NCBI RefSeq assembly: GCF_027924405.1
Contig: NZ_AP026978.1
Span: forward strand, 2,790,001 to 2,854,000
Source: Nocardia sputorum
Lineage (GTDB): Bacteria > Actinomycetota > Actinomycetes > Mycobacteriales > Mycobacteriaceae
Length of the DNA: 64,000 nucleotides
Direction of reading: 5' to 3'
Each line of letters starts with the position of its first letter. Positions within the stretch are counted from its first letter, which is position 1. Made by a program: the position numbers and the translations under genes. Positions 8,664 through 18,370 of the stretch are shown here, piece after piece. Under the pieces are notes generated by a model. The model worked only from the letters and a program-made list of their open reading frames with translations, was not told the origin of the DNA and searched no databases.

Positions 8664-9338
8664 ATGAGCCGAGCGATCATGGAGCTGTCGCATCCGATCT
8701 CGGACGGCATGCTCACCCAGCCGGGCCTGCCCGCGCCGCGGGTCACTACGGCGGTGGGGCGTGACCAATCGCCGCTGGTCGGCATGACCTACGACATCGC
8801 GCGCGTGGATATGGTGGGTCCCACCGGGACCTATATCGACGCACCCTTCCATTTCCACGCCGGGGGAGCCGATGTCGCCGAGCTGCCGGTGGAACGGCTG
8901 TTCAACGTGCCGATCGTGATGATCCGCGCCTCGGGCCTGCGCGCGGTCGGGCCGGATGTGCTCGGCGATCCCGCGCGCCTGTGGGGCAAGGCGGTGCTGG
9001 TGCACACCGGGTGGTCGGCCAAGTGGGGCTCGCCGGCGTATCGGGAACCCGGGCATCCGTTCCTGATCGGTGAGGTGGCGGATGCCCTGGTGGCGGCGAA
9101 TGTGGCTCTGGTGGGTATCGACTCGCTGAACATCGACGACACGTCCCTGCCGACGCGGCCGTGTCACCACACGCTGCTAGGCGCCGGAATTCCGATCATC
9201 GAGCAGATGACGAATCTGGACGCGGTCCCCGGCGCAGGCGCCAGGCTGGTCGCACTGCCGGCGCCGGTGCGCGGAATGGGTTCGTTCCCGCTGCGCGCCG
9301 TGGCGTGGACCGAGCTCGGGGGAGCAGGGCACCGGTAA
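8664..9338 (+). CDS. Cyclase-family (kynurenine-formamidase-like) hydrolase
   Basis: 224 residues of the cyclase family (PF04199 type), which includes arylformamidases and other metal-dependent hydrolases. The metal/active-site segment is GPTGTYIDAPFHFH (about residues 52-65). The canonical motif is HxGTHxDxPxH; here the first His is Thr and the second is Tyr, as in an actinobacterial side branch, so classical formamidase activity is doubtful. A conserved late His is present (RPCHHTLL). Start ATG 8664; no operon partner. Confidence 0.75.
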   Translation: MSRAIMELSHPISDGMLTQPGLPAPRVTTAVGRDQSPLVGMTYDIARVDMVGPTGTYIDAPFHFHAGGADVAELPVERLFNVPIVMIRASGLRAVGPDVLGDPARLWGKAVLVHTGWSAKWGSPAYREPGHPFLIGEVADALVAANVALVGIDSLNIDDTSLPTRPCHHTLLGAGIPIIEQMTNLDAVPGAGARLVALPAPVRGMGSFPLRAVAWTELGGAGHR

Positions 9339-9500
9339 CGGCTTTCCGGACTCAGTATCCGTCCGTGGGAACGTCGTGCGGGATTTCGACTTGATACGGC
9401 CGGTGGCGATCACCGCGTTGCCGCGGGAGTTCCTCGCGACGGTCGGCGGATCCTGATCGCGGCCGACCGGACCGTCGAATGTGCTTGTGCCGCGGACGAT

Positions 9501-10352
<852 letters not shown>

Positions 10353-10448
10353 AACGGACAGCTTGCCATCACGCCGAGGTGCCCGCTCTTGCAGGGGGTT
10401 CGCGTCGCCCCGGGTGGCCTCCGCGCCATTTCGAAGGAGAATGGCTGT

Positions 10449-10477
10449 TTACTTAGTGCTCCCTGGGCGGTTAGCCT
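10449..10477 (+). promoter_or_regulatory. Putative promoter of the SDR gene
   Basis: TTACTT (10449-10454) and TAGCCT (10472-10477) are spaced by 17 bases and fit a weak -35 and the actinobacterial TANNNT -10. The predicted start near 10484 gives a leader of about 105 bases whose 5' end is the hairpin at 10480-10504. Confidence 0.35.
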
Positions 10478-10479
10478 GT

Positions 10480-10504
10480 CGCCGTGTCCCGAACGGACAC
10501 GGCG
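10480..10504 (+). promoter_or_regulatory. Perfect hairpin in the leader of the SDR gene
   Basis: CGCCGTGTCC (10480-10489) and GGACACGGCG (10495-10504) form a 10-bp perfect stem with a CGAAC loop, about 85 bases upstream of the SDR start. No T-run follows. It could be an operator, an mRNA-stabilising 5' hairpin or a terminator protecting the gene from upstream transcription. Confidence 0.45.
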
Positions 10505-10589
10505 CCTGGCTCCCCGCACCGGGGTGACAGCGGAAACCGTCGGCCGGCGGCTCGCGCCGCCGTTCGACGACCCGGAGAGAAGGAGTGGG

Positions 10590-11351
10590 ATGGAGATCAG
10601 CAACTCGGTCGCCGCGGTGACCGGTGGCGCGTCGGGACTCGGCTTGGCGACCGTGCGGGAGCTGCACGGCAAGGGGGCGAAGGTCGTGATCATCGACCTG
10701 CCGTCGTCCTCCGGGGAAGCCGTCGCCAAAGAGTTCGGTGACGGCGTGGTCTTCGCCGCGGCCGACGTCACAAACGAGGAGCAGGTCACGGCGGCCCTCG
10801 ATGCCGCGCAGGAGCTGGGCGACCTGCGGATCGCGGTGAACTGCGCCGGTATCGGCAACGCCATCAAGACCGTGGGCAAGAACGGGGCGTTCCCGCTGGC
10901 GGACTTCACCAAGGTGATCAACGTCAACCTGATCGGCACCTTCAATGTGATCCGGCTGGCCGCCGAACGGATCGCGAAGACCGAACCGGTCGGCGAGGAG
11001 CGCGGTGTCATCATCAACACCGCGTCGGTGGCGGCGTTCGACGGCCAGATCGGGCAAGCGGCGTACTCGGCCTCCAAGGGCGGGATCGTGGGCCTGACCT
11101 TGCCGGTGGCGCGTGACCTCGCGGCGATCAAAATCCGCGTGGTGACCATCGCGCCGGGTCTGTTCCACACCCCGCTGTTCGCCACGCTACCCGACGAGGC
11201 CATCGCCTCCCTGGGCGCGCAGGTGCCGCACCCCTCGCGACTCGGCGATCCCGCCGAATACGCAGCGCTCGCGCGCCACATCGTGGAGAACCCGATGCTG
11301 AACGGCGAGACCATCCGTCTCGACGGCGCCATCCGGATGGCCCCGCGCTGA
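10590..11351 (+). CDS. SDR, 3-hydroxyacyl-CoA dehydrogenase type-2-like
   Basis: 253-residue classical short-chain dehydrogenase. TGGASGLG nucleotide-binding motif at 11-18, Asp36 after the second strand (prefers NAD), NCAG at 84-87, and catalytic Ser146, Tyr159, Lys163 (YSASK). The long [16 protein letters not shown] insert and C-terminal [14 protein letters not shown] match the HSD17B10/3-hydroxyacyl-CoA dehydrogenase type-2 group that oxidises 3-hydroxyacyl-CoA. Strong ribosome binding site AAGGAG before ATG 10590. Divergent neighbour is a crotonase-fold enzyme, consistent with beta-oxidation. Confidence 0.88.
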   Translation: MEISNSVAAVTGGASGLGLATVRELHGKGAKVVIIDLPSSSGEAVAKEFGDGVVFAAADVTNEEQVTAALDAAQELGDLRIAVNCAGIGNAIKTVGKNGAFPLADFTKVINVNLIGTFNVIRLAAERIAKTEPVGEERGVIINTASVAAFDGQIGQAAYSASKGGIVGLTLPVARDLAAIKIRVVTIAPGLFHTPLFATLPDEAIASLGAQVPHPSRLGDPAEYAALARHIVENPMLNGETIRLDGAIRMAPR

Positions 11352-11374
11352 CGTAGTCGCGGGCGTTGCCGAGG

Positions 11375-11406
11375 GTGCGGGTGTCGGGCTGAACCGACAC
11401 CCGCAC
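11375..11406 (+). terminator. Strong stem-loop after the SDR gene
   Basis: GTGCGGGTGTCGG (11375-11387) pairs perfectly with CCGACACCCGCAC (11394-11406) around a 6-base loop, 23 bases past the SDR stop. It lies between convergent genes and can act in both directions; only a short GTTT follows, as is usual for terminators in such GC-rich genomes. Confidence 0.7.
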
Positions 11407-11490
11407 GAGCGTTTACGACCGTACCGTCCGGCAGCTCGCACCCGGGGCTGTAATTCGTGGCAGCGACCGGCTGTCCGCGCGCCCCGGCGC

Positions 11491-12483
11491 TCAGCGGGCT
11501 CGTCTCGCGCCGGGCGAGATGCGGATGCCGACGACGGTGATGACCGTGACCACCAAAACCGTCATCAGCTTCATGAGATTCCACGTTTCGGGGTCGTGGA
11601 GCGGTTCGACAGCTCGAACGTCTTTTCCCCGCGGGCGATTCGGCGGGGGCGTGGGCGACTGAATCGAAGGGCTCTCGGCTCGCGGCTGTGTCCGCATGGG
11701 TATGTCGGCCGGAGCAGGAACGATGCGGACTTCGGGGGGCGGCGGCCCGAGCTGGAGGGGGCTCATAGGCACCGGCGGGGCGGTGGGAAGCAGCAACAAG
11801 CAGGTCAGCAAAGCGCTGCCGGAGAAGGCGCTGCCGACGGCGGCGCTGCCCAGACTCGACCCGCTGGACCCGGGACCGATGAGGCCCGGCACGAGGGAGC
11901 TGGAGCCGAGGGAGCCGAAGCCGCTGCCCGTCGCGAGCCCGAGCAGCAACAGTGCGCTACCGGTGGCGGCGCTTCCGGAACACGCCAGCTGGACACTGCC
12001 CGTGTCGAGTTCCAATGTTTCGGCCGGACTCGCCGTCATGGCGGTCGGCGTGGGTGCGGCGTCTGCCGTCGGCGGTGTGCCGTTGCCGAGTTCGTGATCA
12101 CCGGTGGCGAGCAGGCCACCGCGTGCACCGCCGGCCCCGGCGCTGCCGGTCGCGACATTGCCCGCACTGCCGGAAGGCAGTCGAATCGGCCCGAGCGCCA
12201 GAGATCCACCGCCAGTGGGACTTTCGGAACCGGGTCCGGAGGCGCTGCCGGATGAGAGAAGGTCGGAGCCGAAGCTCGGATCACTGCTCGCGTGGGGGCT
12301 CACGGGACCGGCAGCGTCCCCTGAACTTCCGGTCGCCAGGTCGCCGAGTGGCAGCCACGGCGGGGCTTCCGCCGATGCTTCCAGCGGCCGAGCCGCGAAT
12401 ACCATCACGGTCAAGGGCAGCATCGCCGTGGCCAAACCCTTTGCCCATCTCGGAGTTCGAGTTGCGTCTCGGTTGCTTCGCAT
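11491..12483 (-). CDS. Ser/Gly/Ala-rich secreted protein with C-terminal membrane anchor
   Basis: 330 residues. N-terminal signal peptide (basic start, hydrophobic about 16-34, then EASAEAPPW). The body (about 40-240) is low complexity, made of GSA/TGS/SGS-type runs with a few cysteines (VQLACSGSA, LLTCLLLL). It is followed by a proline-rich stretch (about 240-300) and one C-terminal membrane helix (MKLMTVLVVTVITVVGI) with a basic tail. This resembles a sortase-like topology without an LPxTG; more likely a stalked surface or envelope protein. Codon phase and GC are as in neighbours. Function unknown. Confidence 0.6.
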   Translation of the reverse strand: MRSNRDATRTPRWAKGLATAMLPLTVMVFAARPLEASAEAPPWLPLGDLATGSSGDAAGPVSPHASSDPSFGSDLLSSGSASGPGSESPTGGGSLALGPIRLPSGSAGNVATGSAGAGGARGGLLATGDHELGNGTPPTADAAPTPTAMTASPAETLELDTGSVQLACSGSAATGSALLLLGLATGSGFGSLGSSSLVPGLIGPGSSGSSLGSAAVGSAFSGSALLTCLLLLPTAPPVPMSPLQLGPPPPEVRIVPAPADIPMRTQPRAESPSIQSPTPPPNRPRGKDVRAVEPLHDPETWNLMKLMTVLVVTVITVVGIRISPGARRAR

Positions 12484-12522
12484 GTGCAGTCGCCTCGTCG
12501 TAGTCGAAACCGGGCCGGAAGG

Positions 12523-13284
12523 TCACGTGGTGTGCTGATACCGGGACAGAGCGAGTTCGAAGGCTTCCTTCGGGACCACGTTCCCGCCGGAGAACGGCTC
12601 GTCGAGGTTGTAGATCGCCCGGATCACCACACCGACGATCGCGCCGAGCAGCGCAGTGGTCACGACGCTGCGCTTGGTGACCTGGACGCCGGAGAGAACC
12701 ACGCTGAACAGCAGCAGGACGGTGCAGATCCACATGGCCAGGTAGAGGAAGCCGGGAACTCGGTAAGCAGCGTCGAGGGCACGGTCGGCGCGGGCTTGGG
12801 CCACCGCGTCGAGACTGGTCAGAGCGCTGGTGCGGAGTTCGTCGACCCCGTCGTCCGCCGGGTTCACCGCGGCCACCGCGTCACGCAGGTCGTCGAGGGT
12901 GTCCTGGGTGGATTGACTGAGACGACCGTCATCGGCCATGACCGCCCATTCCTCGGTGAGGACCTGCTCGGTGTACTCGCGGACCAGTCCCTGGATTCTC
13001 GCGTGGTCGGGCTCGGGCATGCCGTGCGCGGCCCAGTAGGTATCGATGAGCGCCTTGGCTTCGGCGATGGTGTGATTGCGCGCGTTGTCGTACTGCTGCC
13101 AGGCGATCACCACGATGAACGCGACCACCGCCATGAAAATCGTGTTGATCAAATTGAGCACCAGCGCGCCGACGGTGTCGTCGTCGGTGTGCCGCCACGC
13201 CTTCGGATGTAGGCGATCCCCGGCCACGAAGACGACCACCGCGACCAGCGCGGTGAGTGCGGGCACGAGAAATTCGAAGGCCAT
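12523..13284 (-). CDS. DUF4239-type (bestrophin-like) membrane protein
   Basis: 253 residues, four membrane helices: about 6-22, 40-65, 180-200 and 208-225, with a soluble helical domain between helices 2 and 3 (RIQGLVREYTEQVLTEEWAVM). This is the layout of the DUF4239 family, distantly related to bestrophin-type channels; biochemical role not established. Starts with ATG 13284; 39 bases upstream of the Ser/Gly-rich gene and probably cotranscribed with it. Confidence 0.7.
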   Translation of the reverse strand: MAFEFLVPALTALVAVVVFVAGDRLHPKAWRHTDDDTVGALVLNLINTIFMAVVAFIVVIAWQQYDNARNHTIAEAKALIDTYWAAHGMPEPDHARIQGLVREYTEQVLTEEWAVMADDGRLSQSTQDTLDDLRDAVAAVNPADDGVDELRTSALTSLDAVAQARADRALDAAYRVPGFLYLAMWICTVLLLFSVVLSGVQVTKRSVVTTALLGAIVGVVIRAIYNLDEPFSGGNVVPKEAFELALSRYQHTT

Positions 13285-13890
13285 GCGGTACTCCGTTCTG
13301 TCTGATGGTTCTCGCGACCGTCGCGCGGGCGAGGCACCGCGGATCTACCGCGCCGACGGGTGGGTGAACCGGCGTACTTCGAGCACCGCAGGGCGCGCGG
13401 GTGCCGAAATTGCTTCGAATCGTCGATCGGATCGCGGGGAGACGGATTTCACCGGCGAACAGCCGGGAACGCCTCGACCCGAGCATTTCGATTGTCCTGC
13501 GTGGCCCTCACCCCCGAGATCTCTACCGAGACGATCGACGATGACGCTGTCGACAGTCTACGTTTGTTCGGCTCTGATCAGTGGTGCACAGCAAATCGGT
13601 ACGCGACACACGGCGCCGGTACGAACCGGCCGCCGTCGGATTGTCCTACCCGGCGAACCGTTCCGGACGAGACCGATGGTAGACCGCGAATCCATCTGCG
13701 TGTGGCGAAATTTCGCAGATTCGGTGTGACGGTACGGATCCACGCGACCATCCTGCGCTTCTCCATAGCGGGTGGACATCAGGGGGTGCGGGATCGGAGC
13801 GCGTCCGTGTACGCTTGCACAGCTACCGATCGGCGTAACGGAGATGCCCTGGGTCGCGTATCCCGCGGCCCGACAACAGAAGAGCCACAG
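13285..13890. other. Intergenic region, no gene recognised
   Basis: About 600 bases between divergent genes. The plus frame of the MetE-like gene stays open back to 13360, but the translation has no protein-like composition and no ribosome binding site, so I do not extend the gene. No clear repeat, hairpin or RNA signature seen; it presumably holds the divergent promoters. Confidence 0.5.
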
Positions 13891-15006
13891 ATGACCAGAT
13901 TCGCGCATTATGTCGGCAGCCTGCCTGCCGAACTGATGACGGGTGATCGTGCCGTCATGCAATGGTTTGCCGACCACAGTGAGGGGCGGCCGGTCACCGC
14001 GCTGCCGTGCGACCTCGATCCGGACTGGATCATGGACTACCTGCGCACGCGCAAGCAGCACGCCGACGTCTTCGAGATCGTCCGGGCGGGCGAGTATGCC
14101 GACTACGGAGATTTCCCCAGCTACGGCCTGCGGTCCGGGTGCACGCTGGAGCCCCGGCATGTCTCGATGAATCGGGTCGAGCGAATCGGCCGGGTCGTGG
14201 AGGCGTTCGAGTCGCTGCGAAGCGATCGCCCGGAGCTGGCCACGACGAAAGTCCAGATCAGCCAACCCAACCCGCTGGATCTGGCGATGTTCGTCTTCGC
14301 GGCCGCCGCCGTCTCCGGTGGGCTCCCGGTCTGGCCCGCGGTGCGGCGCTCCGGGCTCGTGGTCGATGCGCTGCGGCAGCTGCCGGTGTTCACCGAAGCG
14401 GTGGTCCAGGAGATGGCCGAGATCGTCGAGCGGTACGGCGATCGTGTGGTCTGGCAGCTCGAGTCGCCCATCGCGTTGCTGAGCATGGTCAAAGCCGAGC
14501 AGCTGCGGTCGCAGTGGGCACTCGCCCCGCTGGTCGCGCGGCAACTCGCCGGTGTCCTCGGCCGCATGCACGAGATCGGGGCGGAAGCGATCGTCCACCT
14601 GTGCTACGGCGATTACCAGCACAAGAGCCTGCTGAGCCCACGCACTCTCGCCCCGGCGGTGAAGCTGCTCGGCCGCACCGCACGATTGCTGCGCGAACAG
14701 GGGACTCCACTACCCCCGGTGCATATCCCGTGCGCCTACGGCGCCGAGCCGGCTCCGCAGGACCCACGGTTCTACGCACCATTGCGCAAGCTCGATCCGG
14801 ACTGGAAAGTGATCGCCGGCGTGGTCTCTCCGGACTCCGGCGAGGACAGCGCTCGCGCGCTCGCTCTGTTCGAGCAAGCGGCCGGACGCGCGGCCTACGG
14901 CGTCGCCACCGCCTGCGGGCTCGGCCGATGCACTGTGGACGCCGCGCGGCAAGCGGCCGCGACCACGGTGACCTTGGCCGGAGCCGGTGACGGCCGCGAA
15001 CAGTGA
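13891..15006 (+). CDS. Compact MetE/UROD-superfamily protein (methionine-synthase-like)
   Basis: 371 residues, one TIM-barrel domain resembling the C-terminal half of cobalamin-independent methionine synthase (about 750 residues), with no N-terminal MetE domain. It begins YVGSLPAEL, like the VGSFPR opening of MetE-like proteins. Candidate zinc ligands are in order: His236 and Cys238 (HLCYGDY) and Cys342 (TACGLGR, cf. PDCGLK in MetE). So it probably moves or removes a methyl or related group using zinc-thiolate chemistry; the substrate is unknown. It precedes an unusual P450 in the same direction, 337 bases apart. Confidence 0.65.
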   Translation: MTRFAHYVGSLPAELMTGDRAVMQWFADHSEGRPVTALPCDLDPDWIMDYLRTRKQHADVFEIVRAGEYADYGDFPSYGLRSGCTLEPRHVSMNRVERIGRVVEAFESLRSDRPELATTKVQISQPNPLDLAMFVFAAAAVSGGLPVWPAVRRSGLVVDALRQLPVFTEAVVQEMAEIVERYGDRVVWQLESPIALLSMVKAEQLRSQWALAPLVARQLAGVLGRMHEIGAEAIVHLCYGDYQHKSLLSPRTLAPAVKLLGRTARLLREQGTPLPPVHIPCAYGAEPAPQDPRFYAPLRKLDPDWKVIAGVVSPDSGEDSARALALFEQAAGRAAYGVATACGLGRCTVDAARQAAATTVTLAGAGDGREQ

Positions 15007-15343
15007 TCTGCCCCGCGATAGCCGACGCCGAATCGCCGTCGGCGGGTTGCCACGATAGCCACGGGCCGAGTACGGTTCCGAGCTGGTTCGCGATGACCGT
15101 GCCGTACCGAGTCGACCAGCGCGTTCGCCGGGATGCCGCCGGATGATTCGGCGAATTGCGTTGTCCGCTAGCGGCTCTCGTGGACCGGCCGATGCCGCCT
15201 TCGTCAGCGCCACGAACGGAGCGTTGCTATGTTGCTAGCGTAAGCGGGTCGCCCAGCTCTGGACGACAGGTCTTGGAAGGCACGTGCGCCCGCTCACCGA
15301 TCACGTTCGTCGAATTGCTGTTCCATTACCTGGAGTCACGTTC
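15007..15343. other. Intergenic region with one stem-loop
   Basis: 337 bases between the MetE-like and P450 genes. GCCGACG (15021-15027) pairs with CGTCGGC (15037-15043) 15 bases after the upstream stop and may be a weak terminator. The rest should carry the P450 promoter; no clear boxes or open frame with protein-like sequence. Confidence 0.35.
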
Positions 15344-16636
15344 TTGACCACACCACAGTCCCCGATGGCCGCGCCGCACCCCACTGGAACCGGAGCGTGC
15401 CCCGTCCAGCACGGATTCCCGACCGACGCGGATGCCTCGCGCGTGCAGCTGTACACGACGGAGTTCGTCTCCGACCCGCACCGCGCATACCGCGAGATGC
15501 GTCGCGAGCACGGCTCGCTGGTTCCGATCGAGCTGGCACCCGGCGTCCCGGCCACCCTGGTGATCGGCTACCAGACCGCGGTGCGCATCCTCAGTGATCC
15601 CGACCATTTCCCGGCCGATCCCCGCACGTGGCAGAAGACCATCCCGGAAGACTCGCCCGTCCGGCCGATGATGGAGTGGTATCCGGCCGCGCGGTACAAC
15701 ACCGGGCTCGCCCATGATCGCTATCGGCACGCCTCCGTCGACGCCATCGACGGAATCGATCTGTTCGACGTGCCTGCCATGGTCGAGCAGATCGCGGTCC
15801 CGCTGATCAATTCGTTCTGCCAAGCCGGATCCGCCGATCTGGTGAGCCAGTACGCCTTTCCGCTCGTCCTCGAAGTCCTCAACCAGATGGTCGGCTGCCC
15901 GGCCGAGATCGGCGAGCGGGTCGCGACCGGTATGGCCGCGCGCTTCGACACGGTGCGGGGGCCCGAGGGCATGAAGATGCTGAAAGAGGCGCTGATGCAG
16001 CTCATCCGGCTCAAGCGCCAACAGCCCGGCGAGGACGTCACGTCGCGGCTGGCGCATCACTCGACCGAGCTCGACGACATCGAGATATTCGCCCAGCTCA
16101 TGAGTTTCTACGGGGCCGGATTCGAGGCGCAGCGCAACCTGATCACGAACGCCCTGCTGCTGATGATCACCGACGACCGGTTCCGCTTCGGCGACGTCCT
16201 CGGCCGGAATCTGTCCACCACCGACGCGCTCGACGAGGTCCTGTTCAACGACCCGCCGATGGCGAACTTCTGCACGACATACCCGCGGCAGCCGATCATG
16301 GTCGACGGTGTCTGGCTGCCGGCCGACCAGCCGGTCGTCATCAGCCTCGCCGGTTGCAACAACGACCCCCAGATCCGGGGGACCGACGAGCCCGGCGGCA
16401 GCCGGATCGGCAACCGCTCCCACCTGGCGTGGAGTGCGGGACCGCACGCCTGCCCAGCCAAATCCGTCGCCTACATGACGGTGCAGAATGCCATCGATCA
16501 GCTGCTCGACGCGCTGCCGGAGATCCAGTTGGCCACGCCCAAGAGCGAACTGCAATGGCGGCCCGGCCCGTTCCACCGGGCGCTCGGGGCCTTGCCGGTC
16601 GTCTTCCCGAAGTCCGCGCCGGTGCGCATCGTGTAG
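15344..16636 (+). CDS. Atypical cytochrome P450 lacking the ExxR arginine
   Basis: 430 residues from TTG 15344 (GGAG 10 bases upstream; ATG 15365 is the alternative). Helix-I motif is degenerate (GAGFEAQ in place of AGxxT). The helix-K ExxR is E298-V-L-F301: the nearly invariant Arg is Phe. The heme loop is HLAWSAGPHACPAK with Cys370 as thiolate ligand; the usual FGxGxHxCxG has W, S and A substitutions. These traits recall the actinobacterial CYP157/conservon-type P450s, which also lack ExxR. Soluble, needs an external ferredoxin; none is adjacent. Function unknown. Confidence 0.8.
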   Translation: MTTPQSPMAAPHPTGTGACPVQHGFPTDADASRVQLYTTEFVSDPHRAYREMRREHGSLVPIELAPGVPATLVIGYQTAVRILSDPDHFPADPRTWQKTIPEDSPVRPMMEWYPAARYNTGLAHDRYRHASVDAIDGIDLFDVPAMVEQIAVPLINSFCQAGSADLVSQYAFPLVLEVLNQMVGCPAEIGERVATGMAARFDTVRGPEGMKMLKEALMQLIRLKRQQPGEDVTSRLAHHSTELDDIEIFAQLMSFYGAGFEAQRNLITNALLLMITDDRFRFGDVLGRNLSTTDALDEVLFNDPPMANFCTTYPRQPIMVDGVWLPADQPVVISLAGCNNDPQIRGTDEPGGSRIGNRSHLAWSAGPHACPAKSVAYMTVQNAIDQLLDALPEIQLATPKSELQWRPGPFHRALGALPVVFPKSAPVRIV

Positions 16637-16802
16637 CGCTGCGGCGAGCCGTCGCTCGTCACCGGAACAGTCCGACGGCGGGGTGCGGGAATAGCGGATG
16701 TGCTCGCCCGGGCCCGGGTCCATACTGGTGCTCGGCGAGAAATGCGGCCGGAGTGCGCGGCGGCTCGTGGATGTTCGTCGGCAGGGGCGGGACGGTACGC
16801 CA

Positions 16803-18239
16803 GTGGTAGTCAGCGGAATCGGCGACAACGAGTTGTACAGGCGCGTCCGCGAGGAGGAAACCGCGTCGATACGCTCGGCGGCCGGGAACGCCGTCCGCTT
16901 CGCGGCGGCGGTGGCGGCTGTCGTCGTGGTCTGGGCTCGCGGGCCGCAACTGCTGGCGGTATGGGTGCCCGTGGTGGATCTGTCGTCGTGGCGGCAGCTG
17001 GTGTTGTTTCCGCTGGCGGTGCTCGGTGTGGGGGCCTTCGCCGCCGGTGCGGAGGCCGTCGGCGACGCATCGCGCGGATTGCGAGCGAGGTCGATCCGGC
17101 GGCGCGTGGAGCGCGCTCCCGATCAGATCGCGATGCTGGTGCCGCCACGGGAGACGCACATGGCCACGGTGCAGGCGGTCCGGAGTCATCGATCGGCTGC
17201 GGTGCGGCGCCTGCTCTGGGTAGGCGTGCCGGTCGCGCTGTTCGTCGGGGTCCTGGTCGGCGGTGTGTCGGTGGAGGAGCCCGACGGGACGCGGCGTCCC
17301 GCGCCGGAATTGGAGCCGGCCGTCCTCGGGTTCGTGACACTGCTTGCCGCCGTGCTGTTGGTGTCGGTCGCCCTGCGGTGGCGGCGGTGGAATGCGAGCC
17401 GAACTGTCGAGAAGTGGTCCACGGACCCCGCGTACAGCGCCCGGATCAGTCCGATCGGACCGGATCCGGCCTGGTCTCGCGCAGCGGAGATCCCGGCGCT
17501 CACCGTGAAGTTCATTACCCCGCCGCGAGGCGGGGGCGCTCTTCGGCAGGTGTCGCTGCGATCCAACGTCATCGGCGCGAAGCCGGTACAGATCGTCTAT
17601 CTTCGCCTGTTCGACAATCGGGCGCGCGCCCGCGAGTTCCTGCGCGGCGCGTGGCGAGAATTCGGGTATGTGCACCTATTGCGCAGCGCCGCGTCGGTCA
17701 GCCCGGAAGAAGTCCGGAAAATCCGCCAGGACAATACCTTCCGCACCATGTTCGTGGCTTCGCCCCGCATGCTGCGCGAGGAGCTGGCCAAGCACCCGGC
17801 CGAGCCGTTCCCGCCAGGGCGCAGGCGGCTGATGGGCGTGACGGATCTAGGGGTGCGGGTCCGCGACCCTGCGGGCAGTTACCCGGTCCGTCCCATTCTC
17901 TGCCACGTCAGTTTCTGGCAAGCGGCAGTGGACATGCTGCTGTCCCGCGTCGATTACGTCGTACTGGATCTGGCCGGATACGTCCCGGCCAACGCCGGAA
18001 CGCGGTTCGAATTGCAACGCGTGATCGACCGCTTCCCCATCACCAAGGTCGTCTTCCTCTGCGACGACAAAAGCGATCGAGCATTCCTGAAAGCGCAGGT
18101 GCTGCACCACTGGTCTCGAATGGACAGCCGTTCACCGAATGCCGGTACCACCCCGCGGGTCGCCCGGATCGCCGTGACGGATGGTCATCGGGCCACGACC
18201 CGGTATCTCATGGCGGATCTGCAGGTCCGTCATGGATGA
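16803..18239 (+). CDS. Four-helix membrane protein with TIR/SLOG-like Rossmannoid C-terminal domain
   Basis: 478 residues from GTG 16803 (start uncertain; the frame is open to ATG 16698, but that extension is not protein-like). Two membrane helix pairs, about 27-45/50-75 and 135-155/170-190, then a cytoplasmic domain of about 250 residues. It contains alternating strand/helix motifs: VQIVYLRLFDN, GYVHLLRSA, RVDYVVLDLAGY followed by GTRFELQRVIDRFP and KVVFLCDDKSD. A strand ending in D-L-[AS]-G-Y followed by a helix with a conserved Glu is reminiscent of TIR or SLOG nucleotide-binding folds. The next gene encodes a SLATT-type membrane protein, a class found with such sensors in predicted conflict systems. 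Fold assignment is inference. Confidence 0.55.
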   Translation: MVVSGIGDNELYRRVREEETASIRSAAGNAVRFAAAVAAVVVVWARGPQLLAVWVPVVDLSSWRQLVLFPLAVLGVGAFAAGAEAVGDASRGLRARSIRRRVERAPDQIAMLVPPRETHMATVQAVRSHRSAAVRRLLWVGVPVALFVGVLVGGVSVEEPDGTRRPAPELEPAVLGFVTLLAAVLLVSVALRWRRWNASRTVEKWSTDPAYSARISPIGPDPAWSRAAEIPALTVKFITPPRGGGALRQVSLRSNVIGAKPVQIVYLRLFDNRARAREFLRGAWREFGYVHLLRSAASVSPEEVRKIRQDNTFRTMFVASPRMLREELAKHPAEPFPPGRRRLMGVTDLGVRVRDPAGSYPVRPILCHVSFWQAAVDMLLSRVDYVVLDLAGYVPANAGTRFELQRVIDRFPITKVVFLCDDKSDRAFLKAQVLHHWSRMDSRSPNAGTTPRVARIAVTDGHRATTRYLMADLQVRHG

Positions 18240-18306
18240 CGCGCCGCGTCGCGTGGAACACGGATCTTCGGCGCGCGCAATCGCAATTGTGAAGCTGCGC
18301 AAATCG

Positions 18307-18336
18307 TTTCGAGAAGTAGCACCCGACTGCTACCCT
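18307..18336 (+). promoter_or_regulatory. Putative promoter with overlapping palindrome, before the SLATT-like gene
   Basis: TTTCGA (18307-18312) and TACCCT (18331-18336), 18 bases apart, could be -35 and -10. The palindrome GTAGCA-N6-TGCTAC (18316-18321 / 18328-18333) lies inside and overlaps the -10, the usual place for a repressor site. This suggests the downstream gene can be switched independently of 16803-18239. Confidence 0.3.
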
Positions 18337-18370
18337 TCGGCCATGTCGGTTCGAGGGGGGTGCGCGGCCT

